Assembly (NCBI RefSeq): GCF_037975245.1
Contig: NC_092562.1
Location: forward strand, 27,198,554-27,262,553
DNA from: Apostichopus japonicus
Taxonomy: Eukaryota; Echinodermata; Holothuroidea; Aspidochirotida; Stichopodidae
Direction: 5' to 3'
Length of the DNA stretch: 64,000 nt
A program made the position numbers and the translations under genes. Under the pieces are notes generated by a model, which saw only the letters and a list, made by a program, of their open reading frames with translations, had not been told where the DNA came from and did not search any database. Below, in pieces: positions 1-15,600 of the stretch (position 1 is the first letter of the stretch; every line of letters begins with the position of its first letter).

Positions 1-577
1 AAATTTCCAAAATGCATGTTAACTGTATTTGTCACATCCCTACTCCCTACATTTACAATATTGATAGTACACTGATATATGCTCACTCATCAATATATTT
101 GAGTTTTCAGATTAAAGATTTTTTAACAAAGTCCATGTACATAACTTAGTAATATTTAAACCTTCCTATAAGCACTATAGTTTTAAATGCCACTTTCAAA
201 TGCCAGCTAATAGGACCGGATGATATGTAAACATTTTCTTCAATTCACTTGAAATGTTTGGAAAGAAACATTTCATGACCACCATGAGAAAGTGATCAAC
301 CAGTTTCAATAGTGAACCTGCATACTTGAAGCTTTAACTTTTAAATGTTGTTTCCTTCAAGTACCAATTTTTTTTCGCATTGAAAAATAATCCTTTTTGA
401 CAATTTTTTGATTTTCAACCTCTGTTTCTGAGATGCCAAACAGTCAACAGTTCATTCAATTCATCAGAAATGTTCTGTTTTGTGTAGACATAGATAGTCA
501 CCTGTACACAACATAGTGTTCCGGAGGTTTATGATTGTATGCATAATATATATATCTTCACTTGAATTTCCTCTCAG
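1..577. other. Sequence upstream of the first Tie-like coding exon
   Basis: No coding exon is recognised here. A TTCCTCTCAG acceptor-like site ends at 577, so this may be an intron behind an untranslated first exon that lies outside the window, or it may be the promoter-proximal flank. No TATA box or CpG-rich patch stands out. Confidence 0.4.
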
Positions 578-682
578 GTTTTACAAATATATTGTCAGAA
601 GAAAAGATGACTTACAAAGTGCAGGTCATTACTGTGACTACGTTGCTGCTGTGGCAAACACTCCTCAGTTATGGACAAAGTG
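578..682 (+). CDS. Tie1/2: Tie-like exon 1: 5' UTR and signal peptide
   Basis: The exon follows a TTCCTCTCAG acceptor and ends at a GTAATG donor. The first ATG in frame is at 607, giving 25 codons plus one base. The peptide starts [10 protein letters not shown] and has a hydrophobic core ([11 protein letters not shown]) followed by SYGQS, a typical cleavable signal peptide. It ends in phase 1, matching the next exon. Bases 578-606 would be 5' UTR; the acceptor implies an upstream non-coding exon. Confidence 0.7.
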
Positions 683-3600
683 GTAATGTTGTGTTTGTGT
701 TGTTGCTTTCACCGAAGTCCACAGTGTTGATGTGTAATAAAGTTTGTAGCAATGCTATGCCTATACTTGTGATATGAAATATACTAAATAGTAAAAGGAA
801 CAAAACTTTAACCCTTGCATTATCAAAATGTTAAGTTTACTGTAGATTATTTTGATCCGTATAAGACTTTTAATACCAGCTAAAGTGATACTGATGTTAT
901 TACACTGATCAATGTATGTGCATTGGGTAATGGAAATGCTTTATTTATGCAAAAAATGTGACCTATTTAATTTACAATTCTGAAAATCATGGCTCTACAT
1001 CATGTTCTCTTCAGGGCCTATTTTTCCAATTTGAAACGGTTTCAATTCCCCTTCTCATGCCCTTAATTTATGGTAGCTATGATCTCATGAATGTAATTTA
1101 AGCAGGAAAGAGGAAGTAAAACCTTCATCAATATGTTTAACAGAAATTCAATCCCTCAGATCCAACAACCACGGTGAGGTGTTTGTTATTCAATTACCGG
1201 AAAAAATCAACATCCTGTTTTACATTTTTATATCTTCATGGGTCTGATAGATCACTGTACTGTTTCTACTGTACATTTGTATAAGACCTTCATCATTCAC
1301 ATATATTGCTTGGTACAGTGTACACCTTGACAACATTATATCTGGACTTTAAACATCTGTGTTATCATAAAACTATGTACAGTTAACAAATGCTGTCCTA
1401 TGTATGATTAGGAGAAGAACTTTGATCAAAAGGTATACTATTCTCCTTATATGAATATATATGGGTCTTGTTGCTAGTCTCAATCTTAAGAGGAAGTAAC
1501 TGTATGCTTGCATACAGCAGAGTCTTAGCTTTATTATGCCTGTCTAAATCAAATGTTACAGGCATATTGGTAATTTAAAACAGTTCTTCTTTAAACAGAT
1601 GAAGCTTTAACACTTCCGTGTTAGATATGCTGTTCAAACAATGTTCCGCATTGTTTTAACTGGTGCTACATATTAGTTCGATCTTACCTTTTGGAAACAT
1701 AAGAAAGGAAAATAATGTCCTTATTTATTCTATTTTGCCTAAATGTCTGCTGAAACTGAAGAATTGTACCAACTTTTTTTAATTATGACTGAGAGGGCAA
1801 AAATGGTATGAATGGATGACTTCAGGCATTTAATTTATTTGGATATATTGTAGATCATTAAAATCACTGGACTCAGTCTTGGTTGTATTTTTGTATATAT
1901 ACCTTTTACTCTTTGAGAAATGAACAGCTAGCTGCGGTTAACATATTAAAGTGACATACCTATTTATAGGTCGACCAATATACAAAGACTAGGTCAGTAA
2001 CTCCGATACAATTAACGTTCACAAGACTTAATGTAAATATATAATATATAATGGTGTCAGATTTAACGTTTACATTTTTTTACAAAGTTTGCAAGGGCAA
2101 ATACAGGTATTCAAAGTCAGTGAGGAAAGCCATGTTATTTTTGTAACAATCAAAATCCTAGCTCAATTAAATTTAACACATGTTTTTTTTTTCTGAATAA
2201 CAATACACACCTTTACTGCAGAGGGTTAAGAGAGCATCTACTTCATTAAAAATTGTATTTATATTCAGCCCTAATACAGGGCTTTGGATCCCTATGGAAA
2301 TCATGTAGATTGTTTAGTTGTTTGCCAACTTATTATGTGGTTTTGTTCTTGATTTCTACTGGCAGTAAAAACAGTCCTTATTTTCTACTACAATACAGCA
2401 ATTTCCGCTGGCATTTTAGTCAGTAAATAGCGAGCATTTGGGGAGCTACCACGATGACTAACATTGAATGTTTACATTTGCCATGAAAAAAGTGGATTAC
2501 AAACTACCAAAACGTTTCAAATAAAAATATCTGATTTATCCTAAGCTAAGAATGCTGTTTTTGTTTTAATAAAAATTAAAATTGTCAAACCCTGCTCTCA
2601 TTCTACCAATGCAAGTTACAGGTTTGCAATCACAGCTGTGTAAGGTTTGTATTAAATGTTAGCTCGATGAATACTGGGCACAGCAGGCTACTGTACAGTG
2701 TGAACACTATGTTTTATATTGTCAACGTTTGTAGTATTAACTTCAGAACTATTCAGAACTAGTTTGTATGTTGCTTATTCATTGACAGAGGCAAAGTGAT
2801 CTGTGCGATGGTGATGATGTGTGTGATTGCGTGTGTACGTGTATGTATGTGAGCCCATGTATGTGAACACCATAATTAAACAGAACAGAACTTCATACTT
2901 GGGATGTGTATCGATCCCCAATGGTGTGTGAAATGTACCTATTGAATTAAATTGGTGGAGTCACATTCTGTAAACATTTTAAACACGATAATTGTATTAA
3001 TAATTAAGTTACAATGACCACAAAGGTATGTAGAATGAGTACAAGAACTTTTTTGAAATTCTTGGGATCAAAGGTAATTTGTGGTCAATAGAGGTCGAGT
3101 CTGAAAACCCTAAAAATATTTAAATGAATTTTATGCTAGGAAATTGGATACATGTTAGTGAGTAGAAGGAACCTGTTGAGCTTGGAGAATATATAAGGTC
3201 ATTTGAGGTCAACTATGTAGACCCTTGTAAAATTGATAACTTTAAAATGTATACAGCTTGTATTACTTTACTATTTTGTATTTAGGTCTACATTAGTGAG
3301 TACCATAGTAATTTTGCTTCTTGGGAAGTCAACTGTCATTAGAGAGTATTAGAAGTTAAAGTCTGAAAGCTCTTGAATACACAAATGTCTCAAGTATAGC
3401 ATGAATTAACATGTTAGTTGACTTGGAAATCTACAAACAGCGTGGACCTCGCAGATAAACTTATGAGAGTCATGTTAACACTTAAAACTCTGAACAGCAT
3501 TATAGCTCAATGTTCTTAAAACTTAAATGAGGAAGATATCACTAAGCCACTTGGCCCTCTGGTTTGTAATTCTTGTTACATTTTAATTATTATGGTTGTA

Positions 3601-6600
3601 TTCAGAGCAAAATTGTATTCATGCCATATTATTTATTGGTGTACTATAGTTTCTTTGTGACCCTGACATATTACCTTTTCCCCCAATTATTCCAACACAG
3701 ATGGTAAATATCCTAAGAAATGTGATTGCCTCATGTTATGATACAAAATATTTGTTTTAGTGTAACAAGAGGATGGTAAAAAATGAAATGAAGAAATGTG
3801 ATTGCCTCATGTTATGATATAAAATATTTGTTTTAGTGTAACAAGAGGATGGTAAAAAGTTACAAATGAGAGCATACATCTGTTTCGTTTGCAAGAAGCT
3901 CATTGTATTCTTTTCTTTTTAATGACAGTTAACATGTTATCTTTCTATAGAACCAGTAAAGATGACTTTCCTTGGTGTAAAGCCTTTTCAGTCTCAACAT
4001 AGTAACACACAGTACCAGTGTCACCTTAGTGAACCCAATAATATTGCAGCGAATGCCCAAGTAGAGTCTTTCAGGACTGTTTGGACAAGGAACGATGCTG
4101 ATGAAAATGTAGCTCCACCAGCTCCAGTCTGGAGTGATGGTACTTATAAACATTGGAAGGTAACATTGAATAATAATGGAAATAATAATAATGCCTTTGG
4201 AGTGTTTGGATGTGAAGCTGCATTAGATGGAAGGATCGCTACATCAATCTCAGGGATATTTATGAGATCAAATGGTAAGCTACTCACAGCTGTAGTTATT
4301 GGCCTGTCATACATTATATAATGATATAATAATACTACGTTATCACAGGTGGTATGATAATTATATATGGACGTATTACTGCATCGTGTATAGCATATAT
4401 AGTTACATAATGTGAGCTTAACAAATTTCAAGACTCCTGTTATATTGCATATATTGCATATTTACAAATGTATTCCTGACAAGAACATTGGGGGGGGGGG
4501 TGACAATATTCAAGCTGGGTGGCAGCAGTGGTTGAAGTGATTACGTAAAATATGATATTCAGCATAGTGTAATTAAGGGTAGGCATTGGTACTGCTAATA
4601 AAACAATCCAGACGATTGTTGCACTATACCTTCAACATGGCTTTAATTGCAATGCGGTAATGTGGATGAGCATAATGACCGTGTAAGTTTTAACTTCAGT
4701 ATATAACAAGACGACGTTTGGTTGAAAAGTCAAAGCCAATGATAAAACGTTACATGCTTCTTTGCACAATTTGCATCAACTTTATCTTGGACCCTTTAAT
4801 GAGATTCCATACTTGACACTAGATCCATTGTGGAATCAGCCTGTTAATATCCATGGGAGTGCAAATTGTAAACATCCAGCTAATTTTGTATCATACCATT
4901 AAAACGTTCTTCTAGAGTTTTACTGGATATGGTTACCGTAGCATTAAGTTATTTGAGGCATTTATGTTGACATCAATATAAGAAGTGCAGACAAATATGA
5001 TGGTTACAATATTTTTGTTAAGAGCTTGTTGAATGCTTGATTTAGTATTTAATACAATGTAGTTTTTACACAAGCCAATATAACTCATTGCTTGTCACAA
5101 CGTCCTTGATTTCAGCTGATATTGTACCCAGTGATGAGTTGGCCTCATTAACTGTCAATGCTGGTGAAACAGGTGTAAGCATTGGTATGAAGATCACTAG
5201 ATTGAAGAATGTTGAAGACTTCAGATGGTTGAAGGATAATGTAAGGAACAATGACATTGATGGACAGGATACTTGGCTCATCAGTAGACCAGTTGAGGTA
5301 GATGACGCTGGTGTATATGAGTGTTACATCGACGGTGAGAGGAGTGATGCGAAACAAGGTCTAAAACTGTTGATAGTAAGAGGTTTGTAATGTTGTATTC
5401 CAGATATGAACTGATTAATAGCTACTTAACAAGAATATATGTTTGTTTCAAAGACATTTTTAATCATATTTTGTATTAAAGCTCAACACGATTGTGGTTC
5501 ATGACACCATAGCAATCTCTTGTCGATAAAGTATGATAGTCTATACGGTAATTTGAATATTCATTGTACTCATACTGATTGTCTGGTGCCTTGATTGATG
5601 ATAACTTCAAGTGTGAACTATTTGTGCCAGATAAATCCTTCCTTTCCCCATTATGCAGATCACAGGTGGTGATGCTAGCATCAAGCAACAAGTTCTTTAA
5701 AGCTATACTATCCTTGTATAACATTGCATGTTATATATTGCTGTATCTTTCATATGTGGTAGATTTGGAATGTTTACATAAACTGTTTATCCTCACTTCA
5801 TCACTATTGTAAGGAAGCACATAATGGACATGCATATTGACACCTTATTACACACACTGCCAAACTGTAAACATTTAAAAAGGAGAGTTTTACACACTTG
5901 CTTCCATCTTGCCAAAATATCAAAACAAAACAATTGTATTTTACGATCATGTACTAAATTACAATAGAGTTACATTTCTGCAAAATGTCGTTTTGAATAT
6001 ATGGTTCCTACTTGAGAAAATGTCAAAAGTCTGAAAATTAACATAATTACAGTTTTGATGGGATAATGTATATGTGCAAAAATGTAACAATCTGGAAATA
6101 ACTATTTTGAAAAAATTTTCTAAGTGTATAAGATGACAATAATCTAATAATTGCATTTTTGCGGAGTGTGTAAAATTGCACAAGTATGTAAATTACCGTT
6201 CGGTACACTTGCCAACATCTTGACAACCATCCACAAATCCGAAACTTGTTGCAGACTAACAACTTCTGGTCAAAATGTCCACCAAATTTATTTTGCCATC
6301 TACAGATTTTTTTTCACTTCAATTGCCATGATGACATTAACTACATTTGCCGTGACCAGATGCATATTTAAAATGTCACCACATTTGAATAAAATTGTAC
6401 TTCCACATTATTTGGATGTGGTTGTTACTTCCAGATGCAGAAACTGCCAGCACTTTTATTTAACTACTATTTTAATGGATTACCTTAAACTGGTATTTAA
6501 TTTAAAATAAAGCATCTGCGTATATCTATAGATTTTTGCTTTAAAGCAAAGATTTTTATTCAAGTACTAATTGAAATAATTATGAATTCCTGTTATCTGA

Positions 6601-9600
6601 GATGGATTACTGTACCTCCGATTTGAGTTATGTTTTAAGGAACATCCTACACCAAAGGTAAATTGTTTACAATCGAGAAAGATGTGACAGGTTAATGCTG
6701 CAATTACAGAAATTACTTTTATATAGACTAATTGGTATTAGTTTCATTTCTTTATGAACATCAGACAGATCTTTCTAGCATCTATAGTTTTTCTAGAGGA
6801 ATTTGCTTTCTCAATATAGTTGTTTTGTGTTAAATAAGCATCGCAAGTTAACAAGAAGCAATCGTCTCAATATTATAGATTTTAAAACAAGTGTGAGAGC
6901 AAAAACAGCATGCTTGAGGAATGTGTACACTACTTAAACAGGGGATATGATTAATATATGTGTAGGCGCAATCCTTATAAAAAAAGACAATTGGCACCTG
7001 TATTTTGGAATGTGTATTTCCAAATGCCTACTTTTGTCACTGGGGTATGTAAGAGATCACATTTGTATCAGCCAGGCCCATTGGAACTAGATCAGAGATC
7101 GTCATGAAGTAGGTGCAGTAAAGAATATGAAAATAAACCATGGCTGGTACATTGTAATCCAAAATGTGAAATGCAATTCTATAAAGTTCTTGGTTAAGTG
7201 TTTCACTATTAAATGTTGGATTTGATGAGTGACAATACACTTTCAGCATAGTGACGATGCAGCTCATATACATTTTACTATATAATAAGATAACTTACTA
7301 TTATGTCAGCTGGATAATTATAACTTACATCTTTGCATGATCTTTCATAACATCAGCTTGTCCAGCTTATCGGTGGGGCCTAGATGATTGTGATGGTATA
7401 TGTGATAACTGCTATAACGGAGGCATTTGTGATGAGAACAGTGGAAAATGCATTTGTGCCCCTGGATTCAAAGGAACAAATTGTGAAGAAGGTAACAGTT
7501 TTCTGCATGTTTCACTGCTGGGAAAATATATCTGCATATATTCATGATAGGGAATAATTCTAAATAAGGTGACTTTTTAAATCATAAATGTATATTACAT
7601 TTTTTCAAGTTCACTGGTAATCCACACCACTTTTGATTTAAAGCAAAAATGATGTAACTAAAGGGAATCAAGCAATGGCTCAAGTCTACTGTTTCAAAAG
7701 CTTTAGACCTTCTATCTTGCACATAAAGGCCTTATGCAGATCTTGTCTTTTCTGTCGCGGCGGTTTCTTTTTGAAACGAACTCCCATTGCAAGTTCTTGA
7801 CTCTACCTCTTTCTCTATTTCAACTTAAAACATTTTTGTTTGATTCCTAGTTTCTCTTTATCCTTGGTTTCCCTAGTCTCTTTCCTACTTTGTAAAGCGC
7901 TTTGAAATGCTGTATTAAGCGTAATATAAATATGATTTGTTGTTATTAAAGGTATGCTGTAGGTAATTTCATAACGTTTGCTACCATATCTGCAGATAAG
8001 ATGGGGATTCGGAAATGGTGATGTTTGAGGCCATTTGTTCAGAAATGTTAAACCTGAAGTGTATGCCCTTGACAAATTTAATTGTGTGATTTGAGTGGAC
8101 TCACTTAAAACTTCTAATTGAGACAGTTATAGCCTTGTTGCCATTACATGCTGTTTGTGCTTTGTCTTCAATCCAAATGATATACTTGGATACTGTCAGG
8201 TAGTATTAATTTACCTGGAGGATCAAGAATGGTTTAATTATATCCTATTTTGTAGACAAATCCTGATAACTTTTATTATTTCAAGTTCAACAACATTCAC
8301 AAACTAATCTCACACATGCAAAATTACAATATAAACCAATATCCGTGATTGTACCACAGCCTGTTGATGATTCTGGGATAAGTGTCAGCAAAATCAGCAT
8401 AGCTCATTCAATTAGGTTTCCTTGAACTGTAATTTATATCAAATATCATTTAAATTCAGTCATTCATAGCCAACATATTTGTGATTAGGCTGCATATAAG
8501 GGTTTTCTTGATCATCATATATGGATATTGTCAGTGAAATACATGAAAGGGTGCATGTACCATTTTTGTTATTTTTAAAATAATTTCCTAATGTGTTGAT
8601 GAAACAATTTTACTAGCCCCTTCATATGACTTTGTTGAATACATTTGAAGCATTTATTACCTTTGACAATAAACGTTTGCACTCATTATTCATGTTCCTT
8701 TGCTTTTAAACAATTTAACAATTTATTGTTCTGCACTTTACTATAACCATGCAGCTTCTGTGTTGAATGATAACTAATGAACTTGTATGCCTTTTTGGAA
8801 ACAGCACCGAGTTTGATGTTTCTCACGTGACTATAGGGCGGCATTTTATTTATTAATTTATATTTTTCTGTTAGGTTGTGGAGGTAACAGATATGGAGAC
8901 ACATGTGAAAGGAGATGTTCTAGCGGTGTCGGTGATGGCAGTTGCGGTAGATACCTCTTCTGCCTCGCCCATCCATATGGCTGTAGCTGTAATACAGGAT
9001 GGAAGGGGTTGGACTGCAATACTGGTAGAGCTTTACTTTAATATGTCAACAACTTTTCCTATCCGTTTTGTTTGTGTACAGGTTTTATCATTCCTACTTT
9101 ATAGTGTAATTTAGGGGGATGTATTGGTTTTGGAAGTTAAATTATGGTCGGATACTGGATTCAGCCCAAAAATCAATTTAACAGATTTTGGAAATTGACA
9201 TAATCCAACAGTTTCCTAACGTACAGACTAGTGGTGTGTGTGTGTTGGGGTGGGGGGGGGGGTTGTAATTGTAAAATTGTACATACTCATTCCGTCCTAT
9301 TCATGTTGTTCAGTTAGTGAAGTTTAACATAGTGATCTTCTTTTAATTGACTTTGTAGAGAATAACTATTGTTAGAACCCTACTAATTATAATGCTACAA
9401 TGTAAATACGTTGTAAATAGTTGACAAATATAGTCTGGTATTCTCTTAGGCATATGTCCTATCAACAAGACATTTCAGGACAGCCTACTGCACAGTACAC
9501 TGCATGATGCCACAACTGAAGAGAACCACAGCTGGAAATTAGATTAGAAATACAAATATATAGAAGATTCCAAAGAATTGAAAAAGTCTAGCATTTCATT

Positions 9601-12600
9601 ACAAAAAACATTTTTTTTACTTGCTCAACCTCCATCACAAGATCTTAATTTCCTTCCAAAGTTATATTAAATATCAATAGGAAAAAAAAGGTGTCATACA
9701 AGGTTTAATTATTGAAGTCTTTATTAGTTGGGATAACATTTTGTGTAGAGAATTTTGATGTTAGTTCAATAGGAATCATTCACTTTTGATTTGTAGCATT
9801 TAACTAATTGAAGCTTCTAAATTAAAGTTTAGCTCAGGGATGGGAAAATTGCCGTTATGTATGTGAAACTCCCCACACTATCTAAACATTATATCCTGAA
9901 CACCTAAAACTTACATTCATGGAAAAGGGCAAGAATAATTTTAAGGGGTGGCCAACAATGTGAAATTGTGCCAGGGATGGACTTTCAGTGCGAGGGACGG
10001 AATTAAGGTGTCAGGGGATGGAATTTCAAGCTGCAGGCTCATGTGCCATTTTAGCAAGGGATTGTCAGGTCACCACCCCAGACTTTGCTGAAACTTAACC
10101 AAAATGGTTCCCTTATACACGTTATGTAGTCACATAAAAAGTAAGCTCTGTGTTAACTAAAGTTGTCCAGAAGGTAAAGCCCTCCAGAACCTGTTGCACA
10201 TATTTTACTGAAATTTTTTTCATTGTGATTCTTTGCAAGTTTGGACACTACTTTATTTACCCAAATATGGTAGAGGTACTAGAGTATGTACTTTGTTTTG
10301 TCATTAAAAGATTTATTTCAATAGTGTTCAATTGGCTGTACATGTTTGAAATTCAAATAGTTTAGATGGGATTTTTAAGGGGAATATTGAGGGTTACTCA
10401 ATGATGAATATTATAATATTGGAAGAGACAGCAGCTCACCTACCACTACTCACTCCCACTACTCTCATCCTCACGTGACAAGCTCTAACCTTGAATGGTT
10501 GTGTGAATTCTTTTTTATAGTAAAAATGCAAAGATTCAAGACTTTTAGAAGATTGATCTCCATCTCTAGTAACATGGACAAAAGTTTTGTACCCTGCATG
10601 AGGTCCTTCGGATTTCCTTCTTTCGCATGATATCTCAAGTTATCAATGATAATTTTTAGACACTATTTAAAGAATTTGAGGGGGATTTGAACTTGTTTTA
10701 ACTTGTAAGTATTGGAAATGGCAAGAAACTCAATGAACTTTTGATAGAAATATGTAAATTCGGATATTTTTGACATTCAGTCCCTCAAGCCAATAAGTCT
10801 TGAAGCAACATGCTAAATCTTAACTTTGTTTCGATTTTTTTTTTTTTTTTTACATGCATCATTTTATTGAATCAACTTATGGTATCTTATTAACAGCATT
10901 TAAGCTAACACAAGTGAAAATTTGCTTCACATTCTATCCCAGCACATTCAGAGGTTTTGGCTATGACCCTTTTATGTTACCACACTAGTTAATTGATATG
11001 TGAAAATAAAATGTTAAGGAACCATGAATTCCAATGAATTCATTGAGGTCTATAAAATTTTGCAAGAATGAAAATTGGCTTGTAGGCAGACACTTTGTGT
11101 GATACGGTATCTCACAAGGGAAAAATAGTGGATGTTATGCTATGGTGGGCCTGGGGCTCAGATGCACACTTAGTGTTATAATGTTTTGAAATATTTGTCT
11201 TAAAACACACAAAATAAAATGCTAACTCGATACATTGTTAAATACAAATTGTTCCATCTGAGTTTGAATTTAGGTGATTCCATTATAATGTCAAGTTTTG
11301 TAAAGACGCGTTTCAATGAATTTACCAAAATGTCCGAGTCAATGTAAATTATGTGATGTGATGGATGTTGTGTAATTGCCAAACCTTAAATGAAAGGCAA
11401 CATTTCTTACTCCAGCTAGTTACATGTTAATATAAAATACTGAAAAATTAGAATAGGATAATCCCCATGAGAGTTTCAGGATTAAGTTTCTTAAGTTTCT
11501 CAACATAGTAAACAAATAGAGAAAAGATATGGTCATTTGATATTGCAAACTGTAATAGTCATTGTAGTGTACTGAAGACTGATTTGTTTGTATTTTAACT
11601 GTTTAATGTGTCAACATCAAAGTTGCCTTGGTAAGTCTCTGGAAGTACAGTTGGTTCTGTTAAACAGTATTACAGACTTAAAGCAGGCAGTCAGACCATC
11701 AGTGTCTTACGCATTTATTAAATTTATGGTGGATACTATAGGTTGTCAAAGATACCATGTACCTGATTTATGGATAATTGTTACATATGCTAGTGTGAAT
11801 AAACAAACATTCTGCATGTTCCTTTTTTGGGGGGTTAAGTAGGAATTTGTCAGTAAAAGTGCTTCAAATTTTACATGAAAGTATTAAATAGAAAAGAAAT
11901 TTCCATGAGTTCCAACTTCATTTTAATAAGCAAGTTCTTTACTTTGCCATCAGCATGTGATTCAGGAACCTATGGAGCCAGCTGCCTACAGACCTGTCAC
12001 TGTCAGTCTGGGCAGTGTGACAGATATACAGGAGTCTGTACAGGATCACCACCAGGCTGTAGTAGTGGATGGACAGGGACTAATTGTCAGGGTTAGTACC
12101 TTTACTTGATGCATTATTAGTGGAAAATGACTTGCTCTAATCTCAGACCTATTCCACTGCGGTAAGTTGCCGCTTCATTGACAAAGCCAAACAGGTGAAT
12201 CCTTTGTGTCATAAGGATGTGTTGCAGGATCCCATGACACAGGTTCGAACAGAGCTGTTAGGGATCCATTTGTTCAATTCAATAAATATACAGGAAACAT
12301 CGACAGGGAGTAAATATCTGATCATATATCTTAAATCCTGTACATTATGAAAATTACTGTGAATTGCTTAAAACCCTAATGTTGCCACCCCTCCCCCTCC
12401 CCATACTCCTCCCAATACGGTAAAAAGTTAGTCACCAAAATCAATCATTTATAATTTTTCGTTGCCACTGTAAGAAAAGTGCCACTCACTGGAACATTTG
12501 ATATAGCAACAAAGACACTAGATTATAAATCAAGTTGAGGACGGCAGCTGAGACTGGACAAGTTGCACGAATACTTAATATATTGTTGTTAAAGGTTTAA

Positions 12601-15600
12601 ACTACCACTATACAATTTATAACAAATATTACCCCTTTGGACAATCAATGCACCACATTCAGAGGAGAGATAATTGCCATCATAACATTAAATCGTAATT
12701 GCTCTCTTATGTATATCAAACATGATTTTAGGTTGTCGGTTGGAGGGGGGGGGGGGGGGTGGGTGGTTCATCGAGTTTTATCTCAAGGTATCCTGTTGTT
12801 CCACCTTACTTAATTTTAAGTATACTATACATGTTGGAACATGTTATGCTGTCGCCATGGCACCACTTTCCTTCTCTAACATTTTGATATTTGTTTATGT
12901 TCCATTATTTTGTGAAGATTCAAATGTTTTTTGCCAGCTGCAGATGGTCAAATTTCAATTTTGGTAAAACTAGCTTCAGTGGACTGTATCTCAAGATCTT
13001 ATTTCTGGTGTACCTTCCAGAAAAGCACTTCTTCGAACTTCAAATGCATTTTGAATCAATTTTTTATCCCTGTAGCTCCTGATGTTTGTCATACTGACTA
13101 TTATGGATCTACCTGCACTGGTAAATGTCACTGCATGGGGAATGCTGCATGTAATACGATAACGGGAGAATGTCCAGGCCAAAAGTGTGCTCCAGGCTAT
13201 GAAGTTTACATGGGACAAGTGTATTGTACAGGTATGGCATGAGTGTTGTCTGGGGATTGTGTGACTAGATGTCAGATGGGAAACCAACATAAAAATATAG
13301 GCTTTGTTCTCAAAATAATTCCATTTTCTCTCAATCTTTTTAGAATAGTCAAATTCTTAAATGAACTTTATTGCCACAACCAGAGTGTAACATATATTAC
13401 TTTAAGAAGAATAATGTGAGTATTGAAATGTGTTTATTTCCCCTGAAGTGAAGCAGTAATTAAAATCAATTTCATGCAGTTTCCAGTAGTCTCCTTCCAG
13501 CAGCAAGGTTAAATTTGTCAGCCATAGGAGTCTTGGTCTGTGCTGAACTATCACTCTAAAAATATCAAAAAAAAATCAGGATGCCTGCTGCTAATTCCAC
13601 AAAGTGAGTAACATGTTATCTTGGTGATAATTTTATATTAAATTGAGAAGAGAAGGTGAGAATAAATTATCATCAGTTAGAAATTGATGGCAAAATATCT
13701 TTGCCTGTCTCATCTTTTTCATGTTAAAAGAAAGATATTACATTAAATCAGGGCATAATATACAAAGCTATTACAAAAACTAGCAGTAAAGTGAATGACA
13801 TGGAGAGCATTTTGATTCACAGAATGCCTAGGGCCTCGCTTCGGAGAAGGCTGTGCAGATGATTGTCACTGTTCAGAAAGTTACTGCAACAAAGTAACAG
13901 GAAGTTGCTCTGGAGGTTGCAATCCTGAATGGGTGGAACTATTTTCACCCAACTTATGCCAGACAGGTAAGAAACGTTCTGTCATGATTGCATCATGGGA
14001 TTGTACCACCTGGTAATATGAAATGACATTGAAAGAATACTTAGAAAAATTGTTAGTCATGAAAGAGAATTAGGCATGTTGCATGATTGGTTGCTATAAA
14101 TGATGTGAGGATTATATACCTACTCCAGTTCTTGTCTGAAGCATGATCATTGTAATGATGAAGTTTGTTACCCCCAATGGAGTAGAGAACTTGGTTGCAG
14201 GAAATGCCTTTATCAAGTGAACCTACAAATTCTTCGTTAGTGGCTGATTTAATTAAATGGTTACTGATTCTTCTTTAGCCGTCGATCAGTTTGTATCTTT
14301 GCAGCTACCTACACCAGTGGATCTATGATTAATCACCTACCAGCAAAATAGACAACTAAAGTTACTAAAAAATGCATTTGTTAATTAATGTCTGTAATAA
14401 ATTACCGCATGACATTATTGCACAGAAATGTTTTTCTTCTGTCATACTGCTTTATGTCATGTAGTTTATGGCAATTCAGTGTTGAGCCAAGCAAACAGCT
14501 CATTTGTTTACAAATACGTATATTACTAAAGGTGTGTTCATTTGAACCTTGGGGAAGTTGGGCTGGTAATATGCTTAAGGTTTGATTCTCAATTATTCAG
14601 TCTTAGCAATCATTATTTAATGTTGTAAAGTCAGTTAATGGTGTTCAGGGCATTGCACTACACAATTTCAGTACATTCTCATCAAAGTATTTTCTTTGCA
14701 ATTTCAGGTCTTTCTTAGAAATATTGTGTTTGAAATATCGGTTCAATTTTCGGCAAATTATTACCATTCTGGTTAACATTTCGTGGTCCTAGCACAGTAT
14801 GATCTTATATTTTATAAAGACCACTATGAGTGTTTCTCATTCTTTCCTCATTTAAGGTCTAATAGATGCCGCGTACACCCCTAAGAATCCTAGTGTAACA
14901 GTTCCTGTGACTTGCACAGCTGCTAGAGGTCCAAATTCAGAAATTAATCAATTAGATTTTGTTCTGTCAAGACATCATGAGAATTTAGATGACGATGGAA
15001 TTTCTCCTGGAGAGGTTACTGGTGATGCAACAACAAGAACTGTTGCATTCGTGGTAGCTAATGTCACAGATCGACAGACACTATACTGTCAGCTGAGGAA
15101 AGATGGCAAGAAATATGCAGTATATAGCATAACCATAGATGTGTTTGGTGAGTAGCATAATTACATGTGTTACCCTTGTACTTCAGGAGTCAACCGTGGT
15201 CTCCTTAGAATTGCTAAGTATTAAGCCGGAAGGTGGTAAAGTCAATTTTTGCGTATGTTTGAAACACAGTTTGCAACTTGTAACAGTGAATTTAGTGAAC
15301 TATCCAAAACTATGGAAAGATAACATATAAAAGGAGGATGTTAAATATAAATTACACTAACCATGATATGACAATGTCTTTAGTTCTAGAAAAGAAAGTT
15401 TGAAGTTTAACGTAATGTAAACACATACTCACATGCTACCACACTTGCTTGATTTGTTTTAGTTACATTTGGAGATTTGATTTCTTATTACTCTTTTGAA
15501 ATTGGGTATCAATGAATATAATGCTTCTTTTTAACGTTACAATTAATGCAACGTACCAATAGGTAAACTGAGTTGAAATGTTTTCTTCTTTCCTTTATTT

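Noticed and set aside
6151-6510. 119-codon + strand open frame in Tie-like intron 3
   Set aside because: No recognisable domain, AT-rich composition like the intron around it, and no splice sites in phase with the neighbouring exons.
12230-12260. GGTTCGAAC, a tRNA B-box-like word
   Set aside because: No cloverleaf, A box or acceptor stem can be drawn around it.
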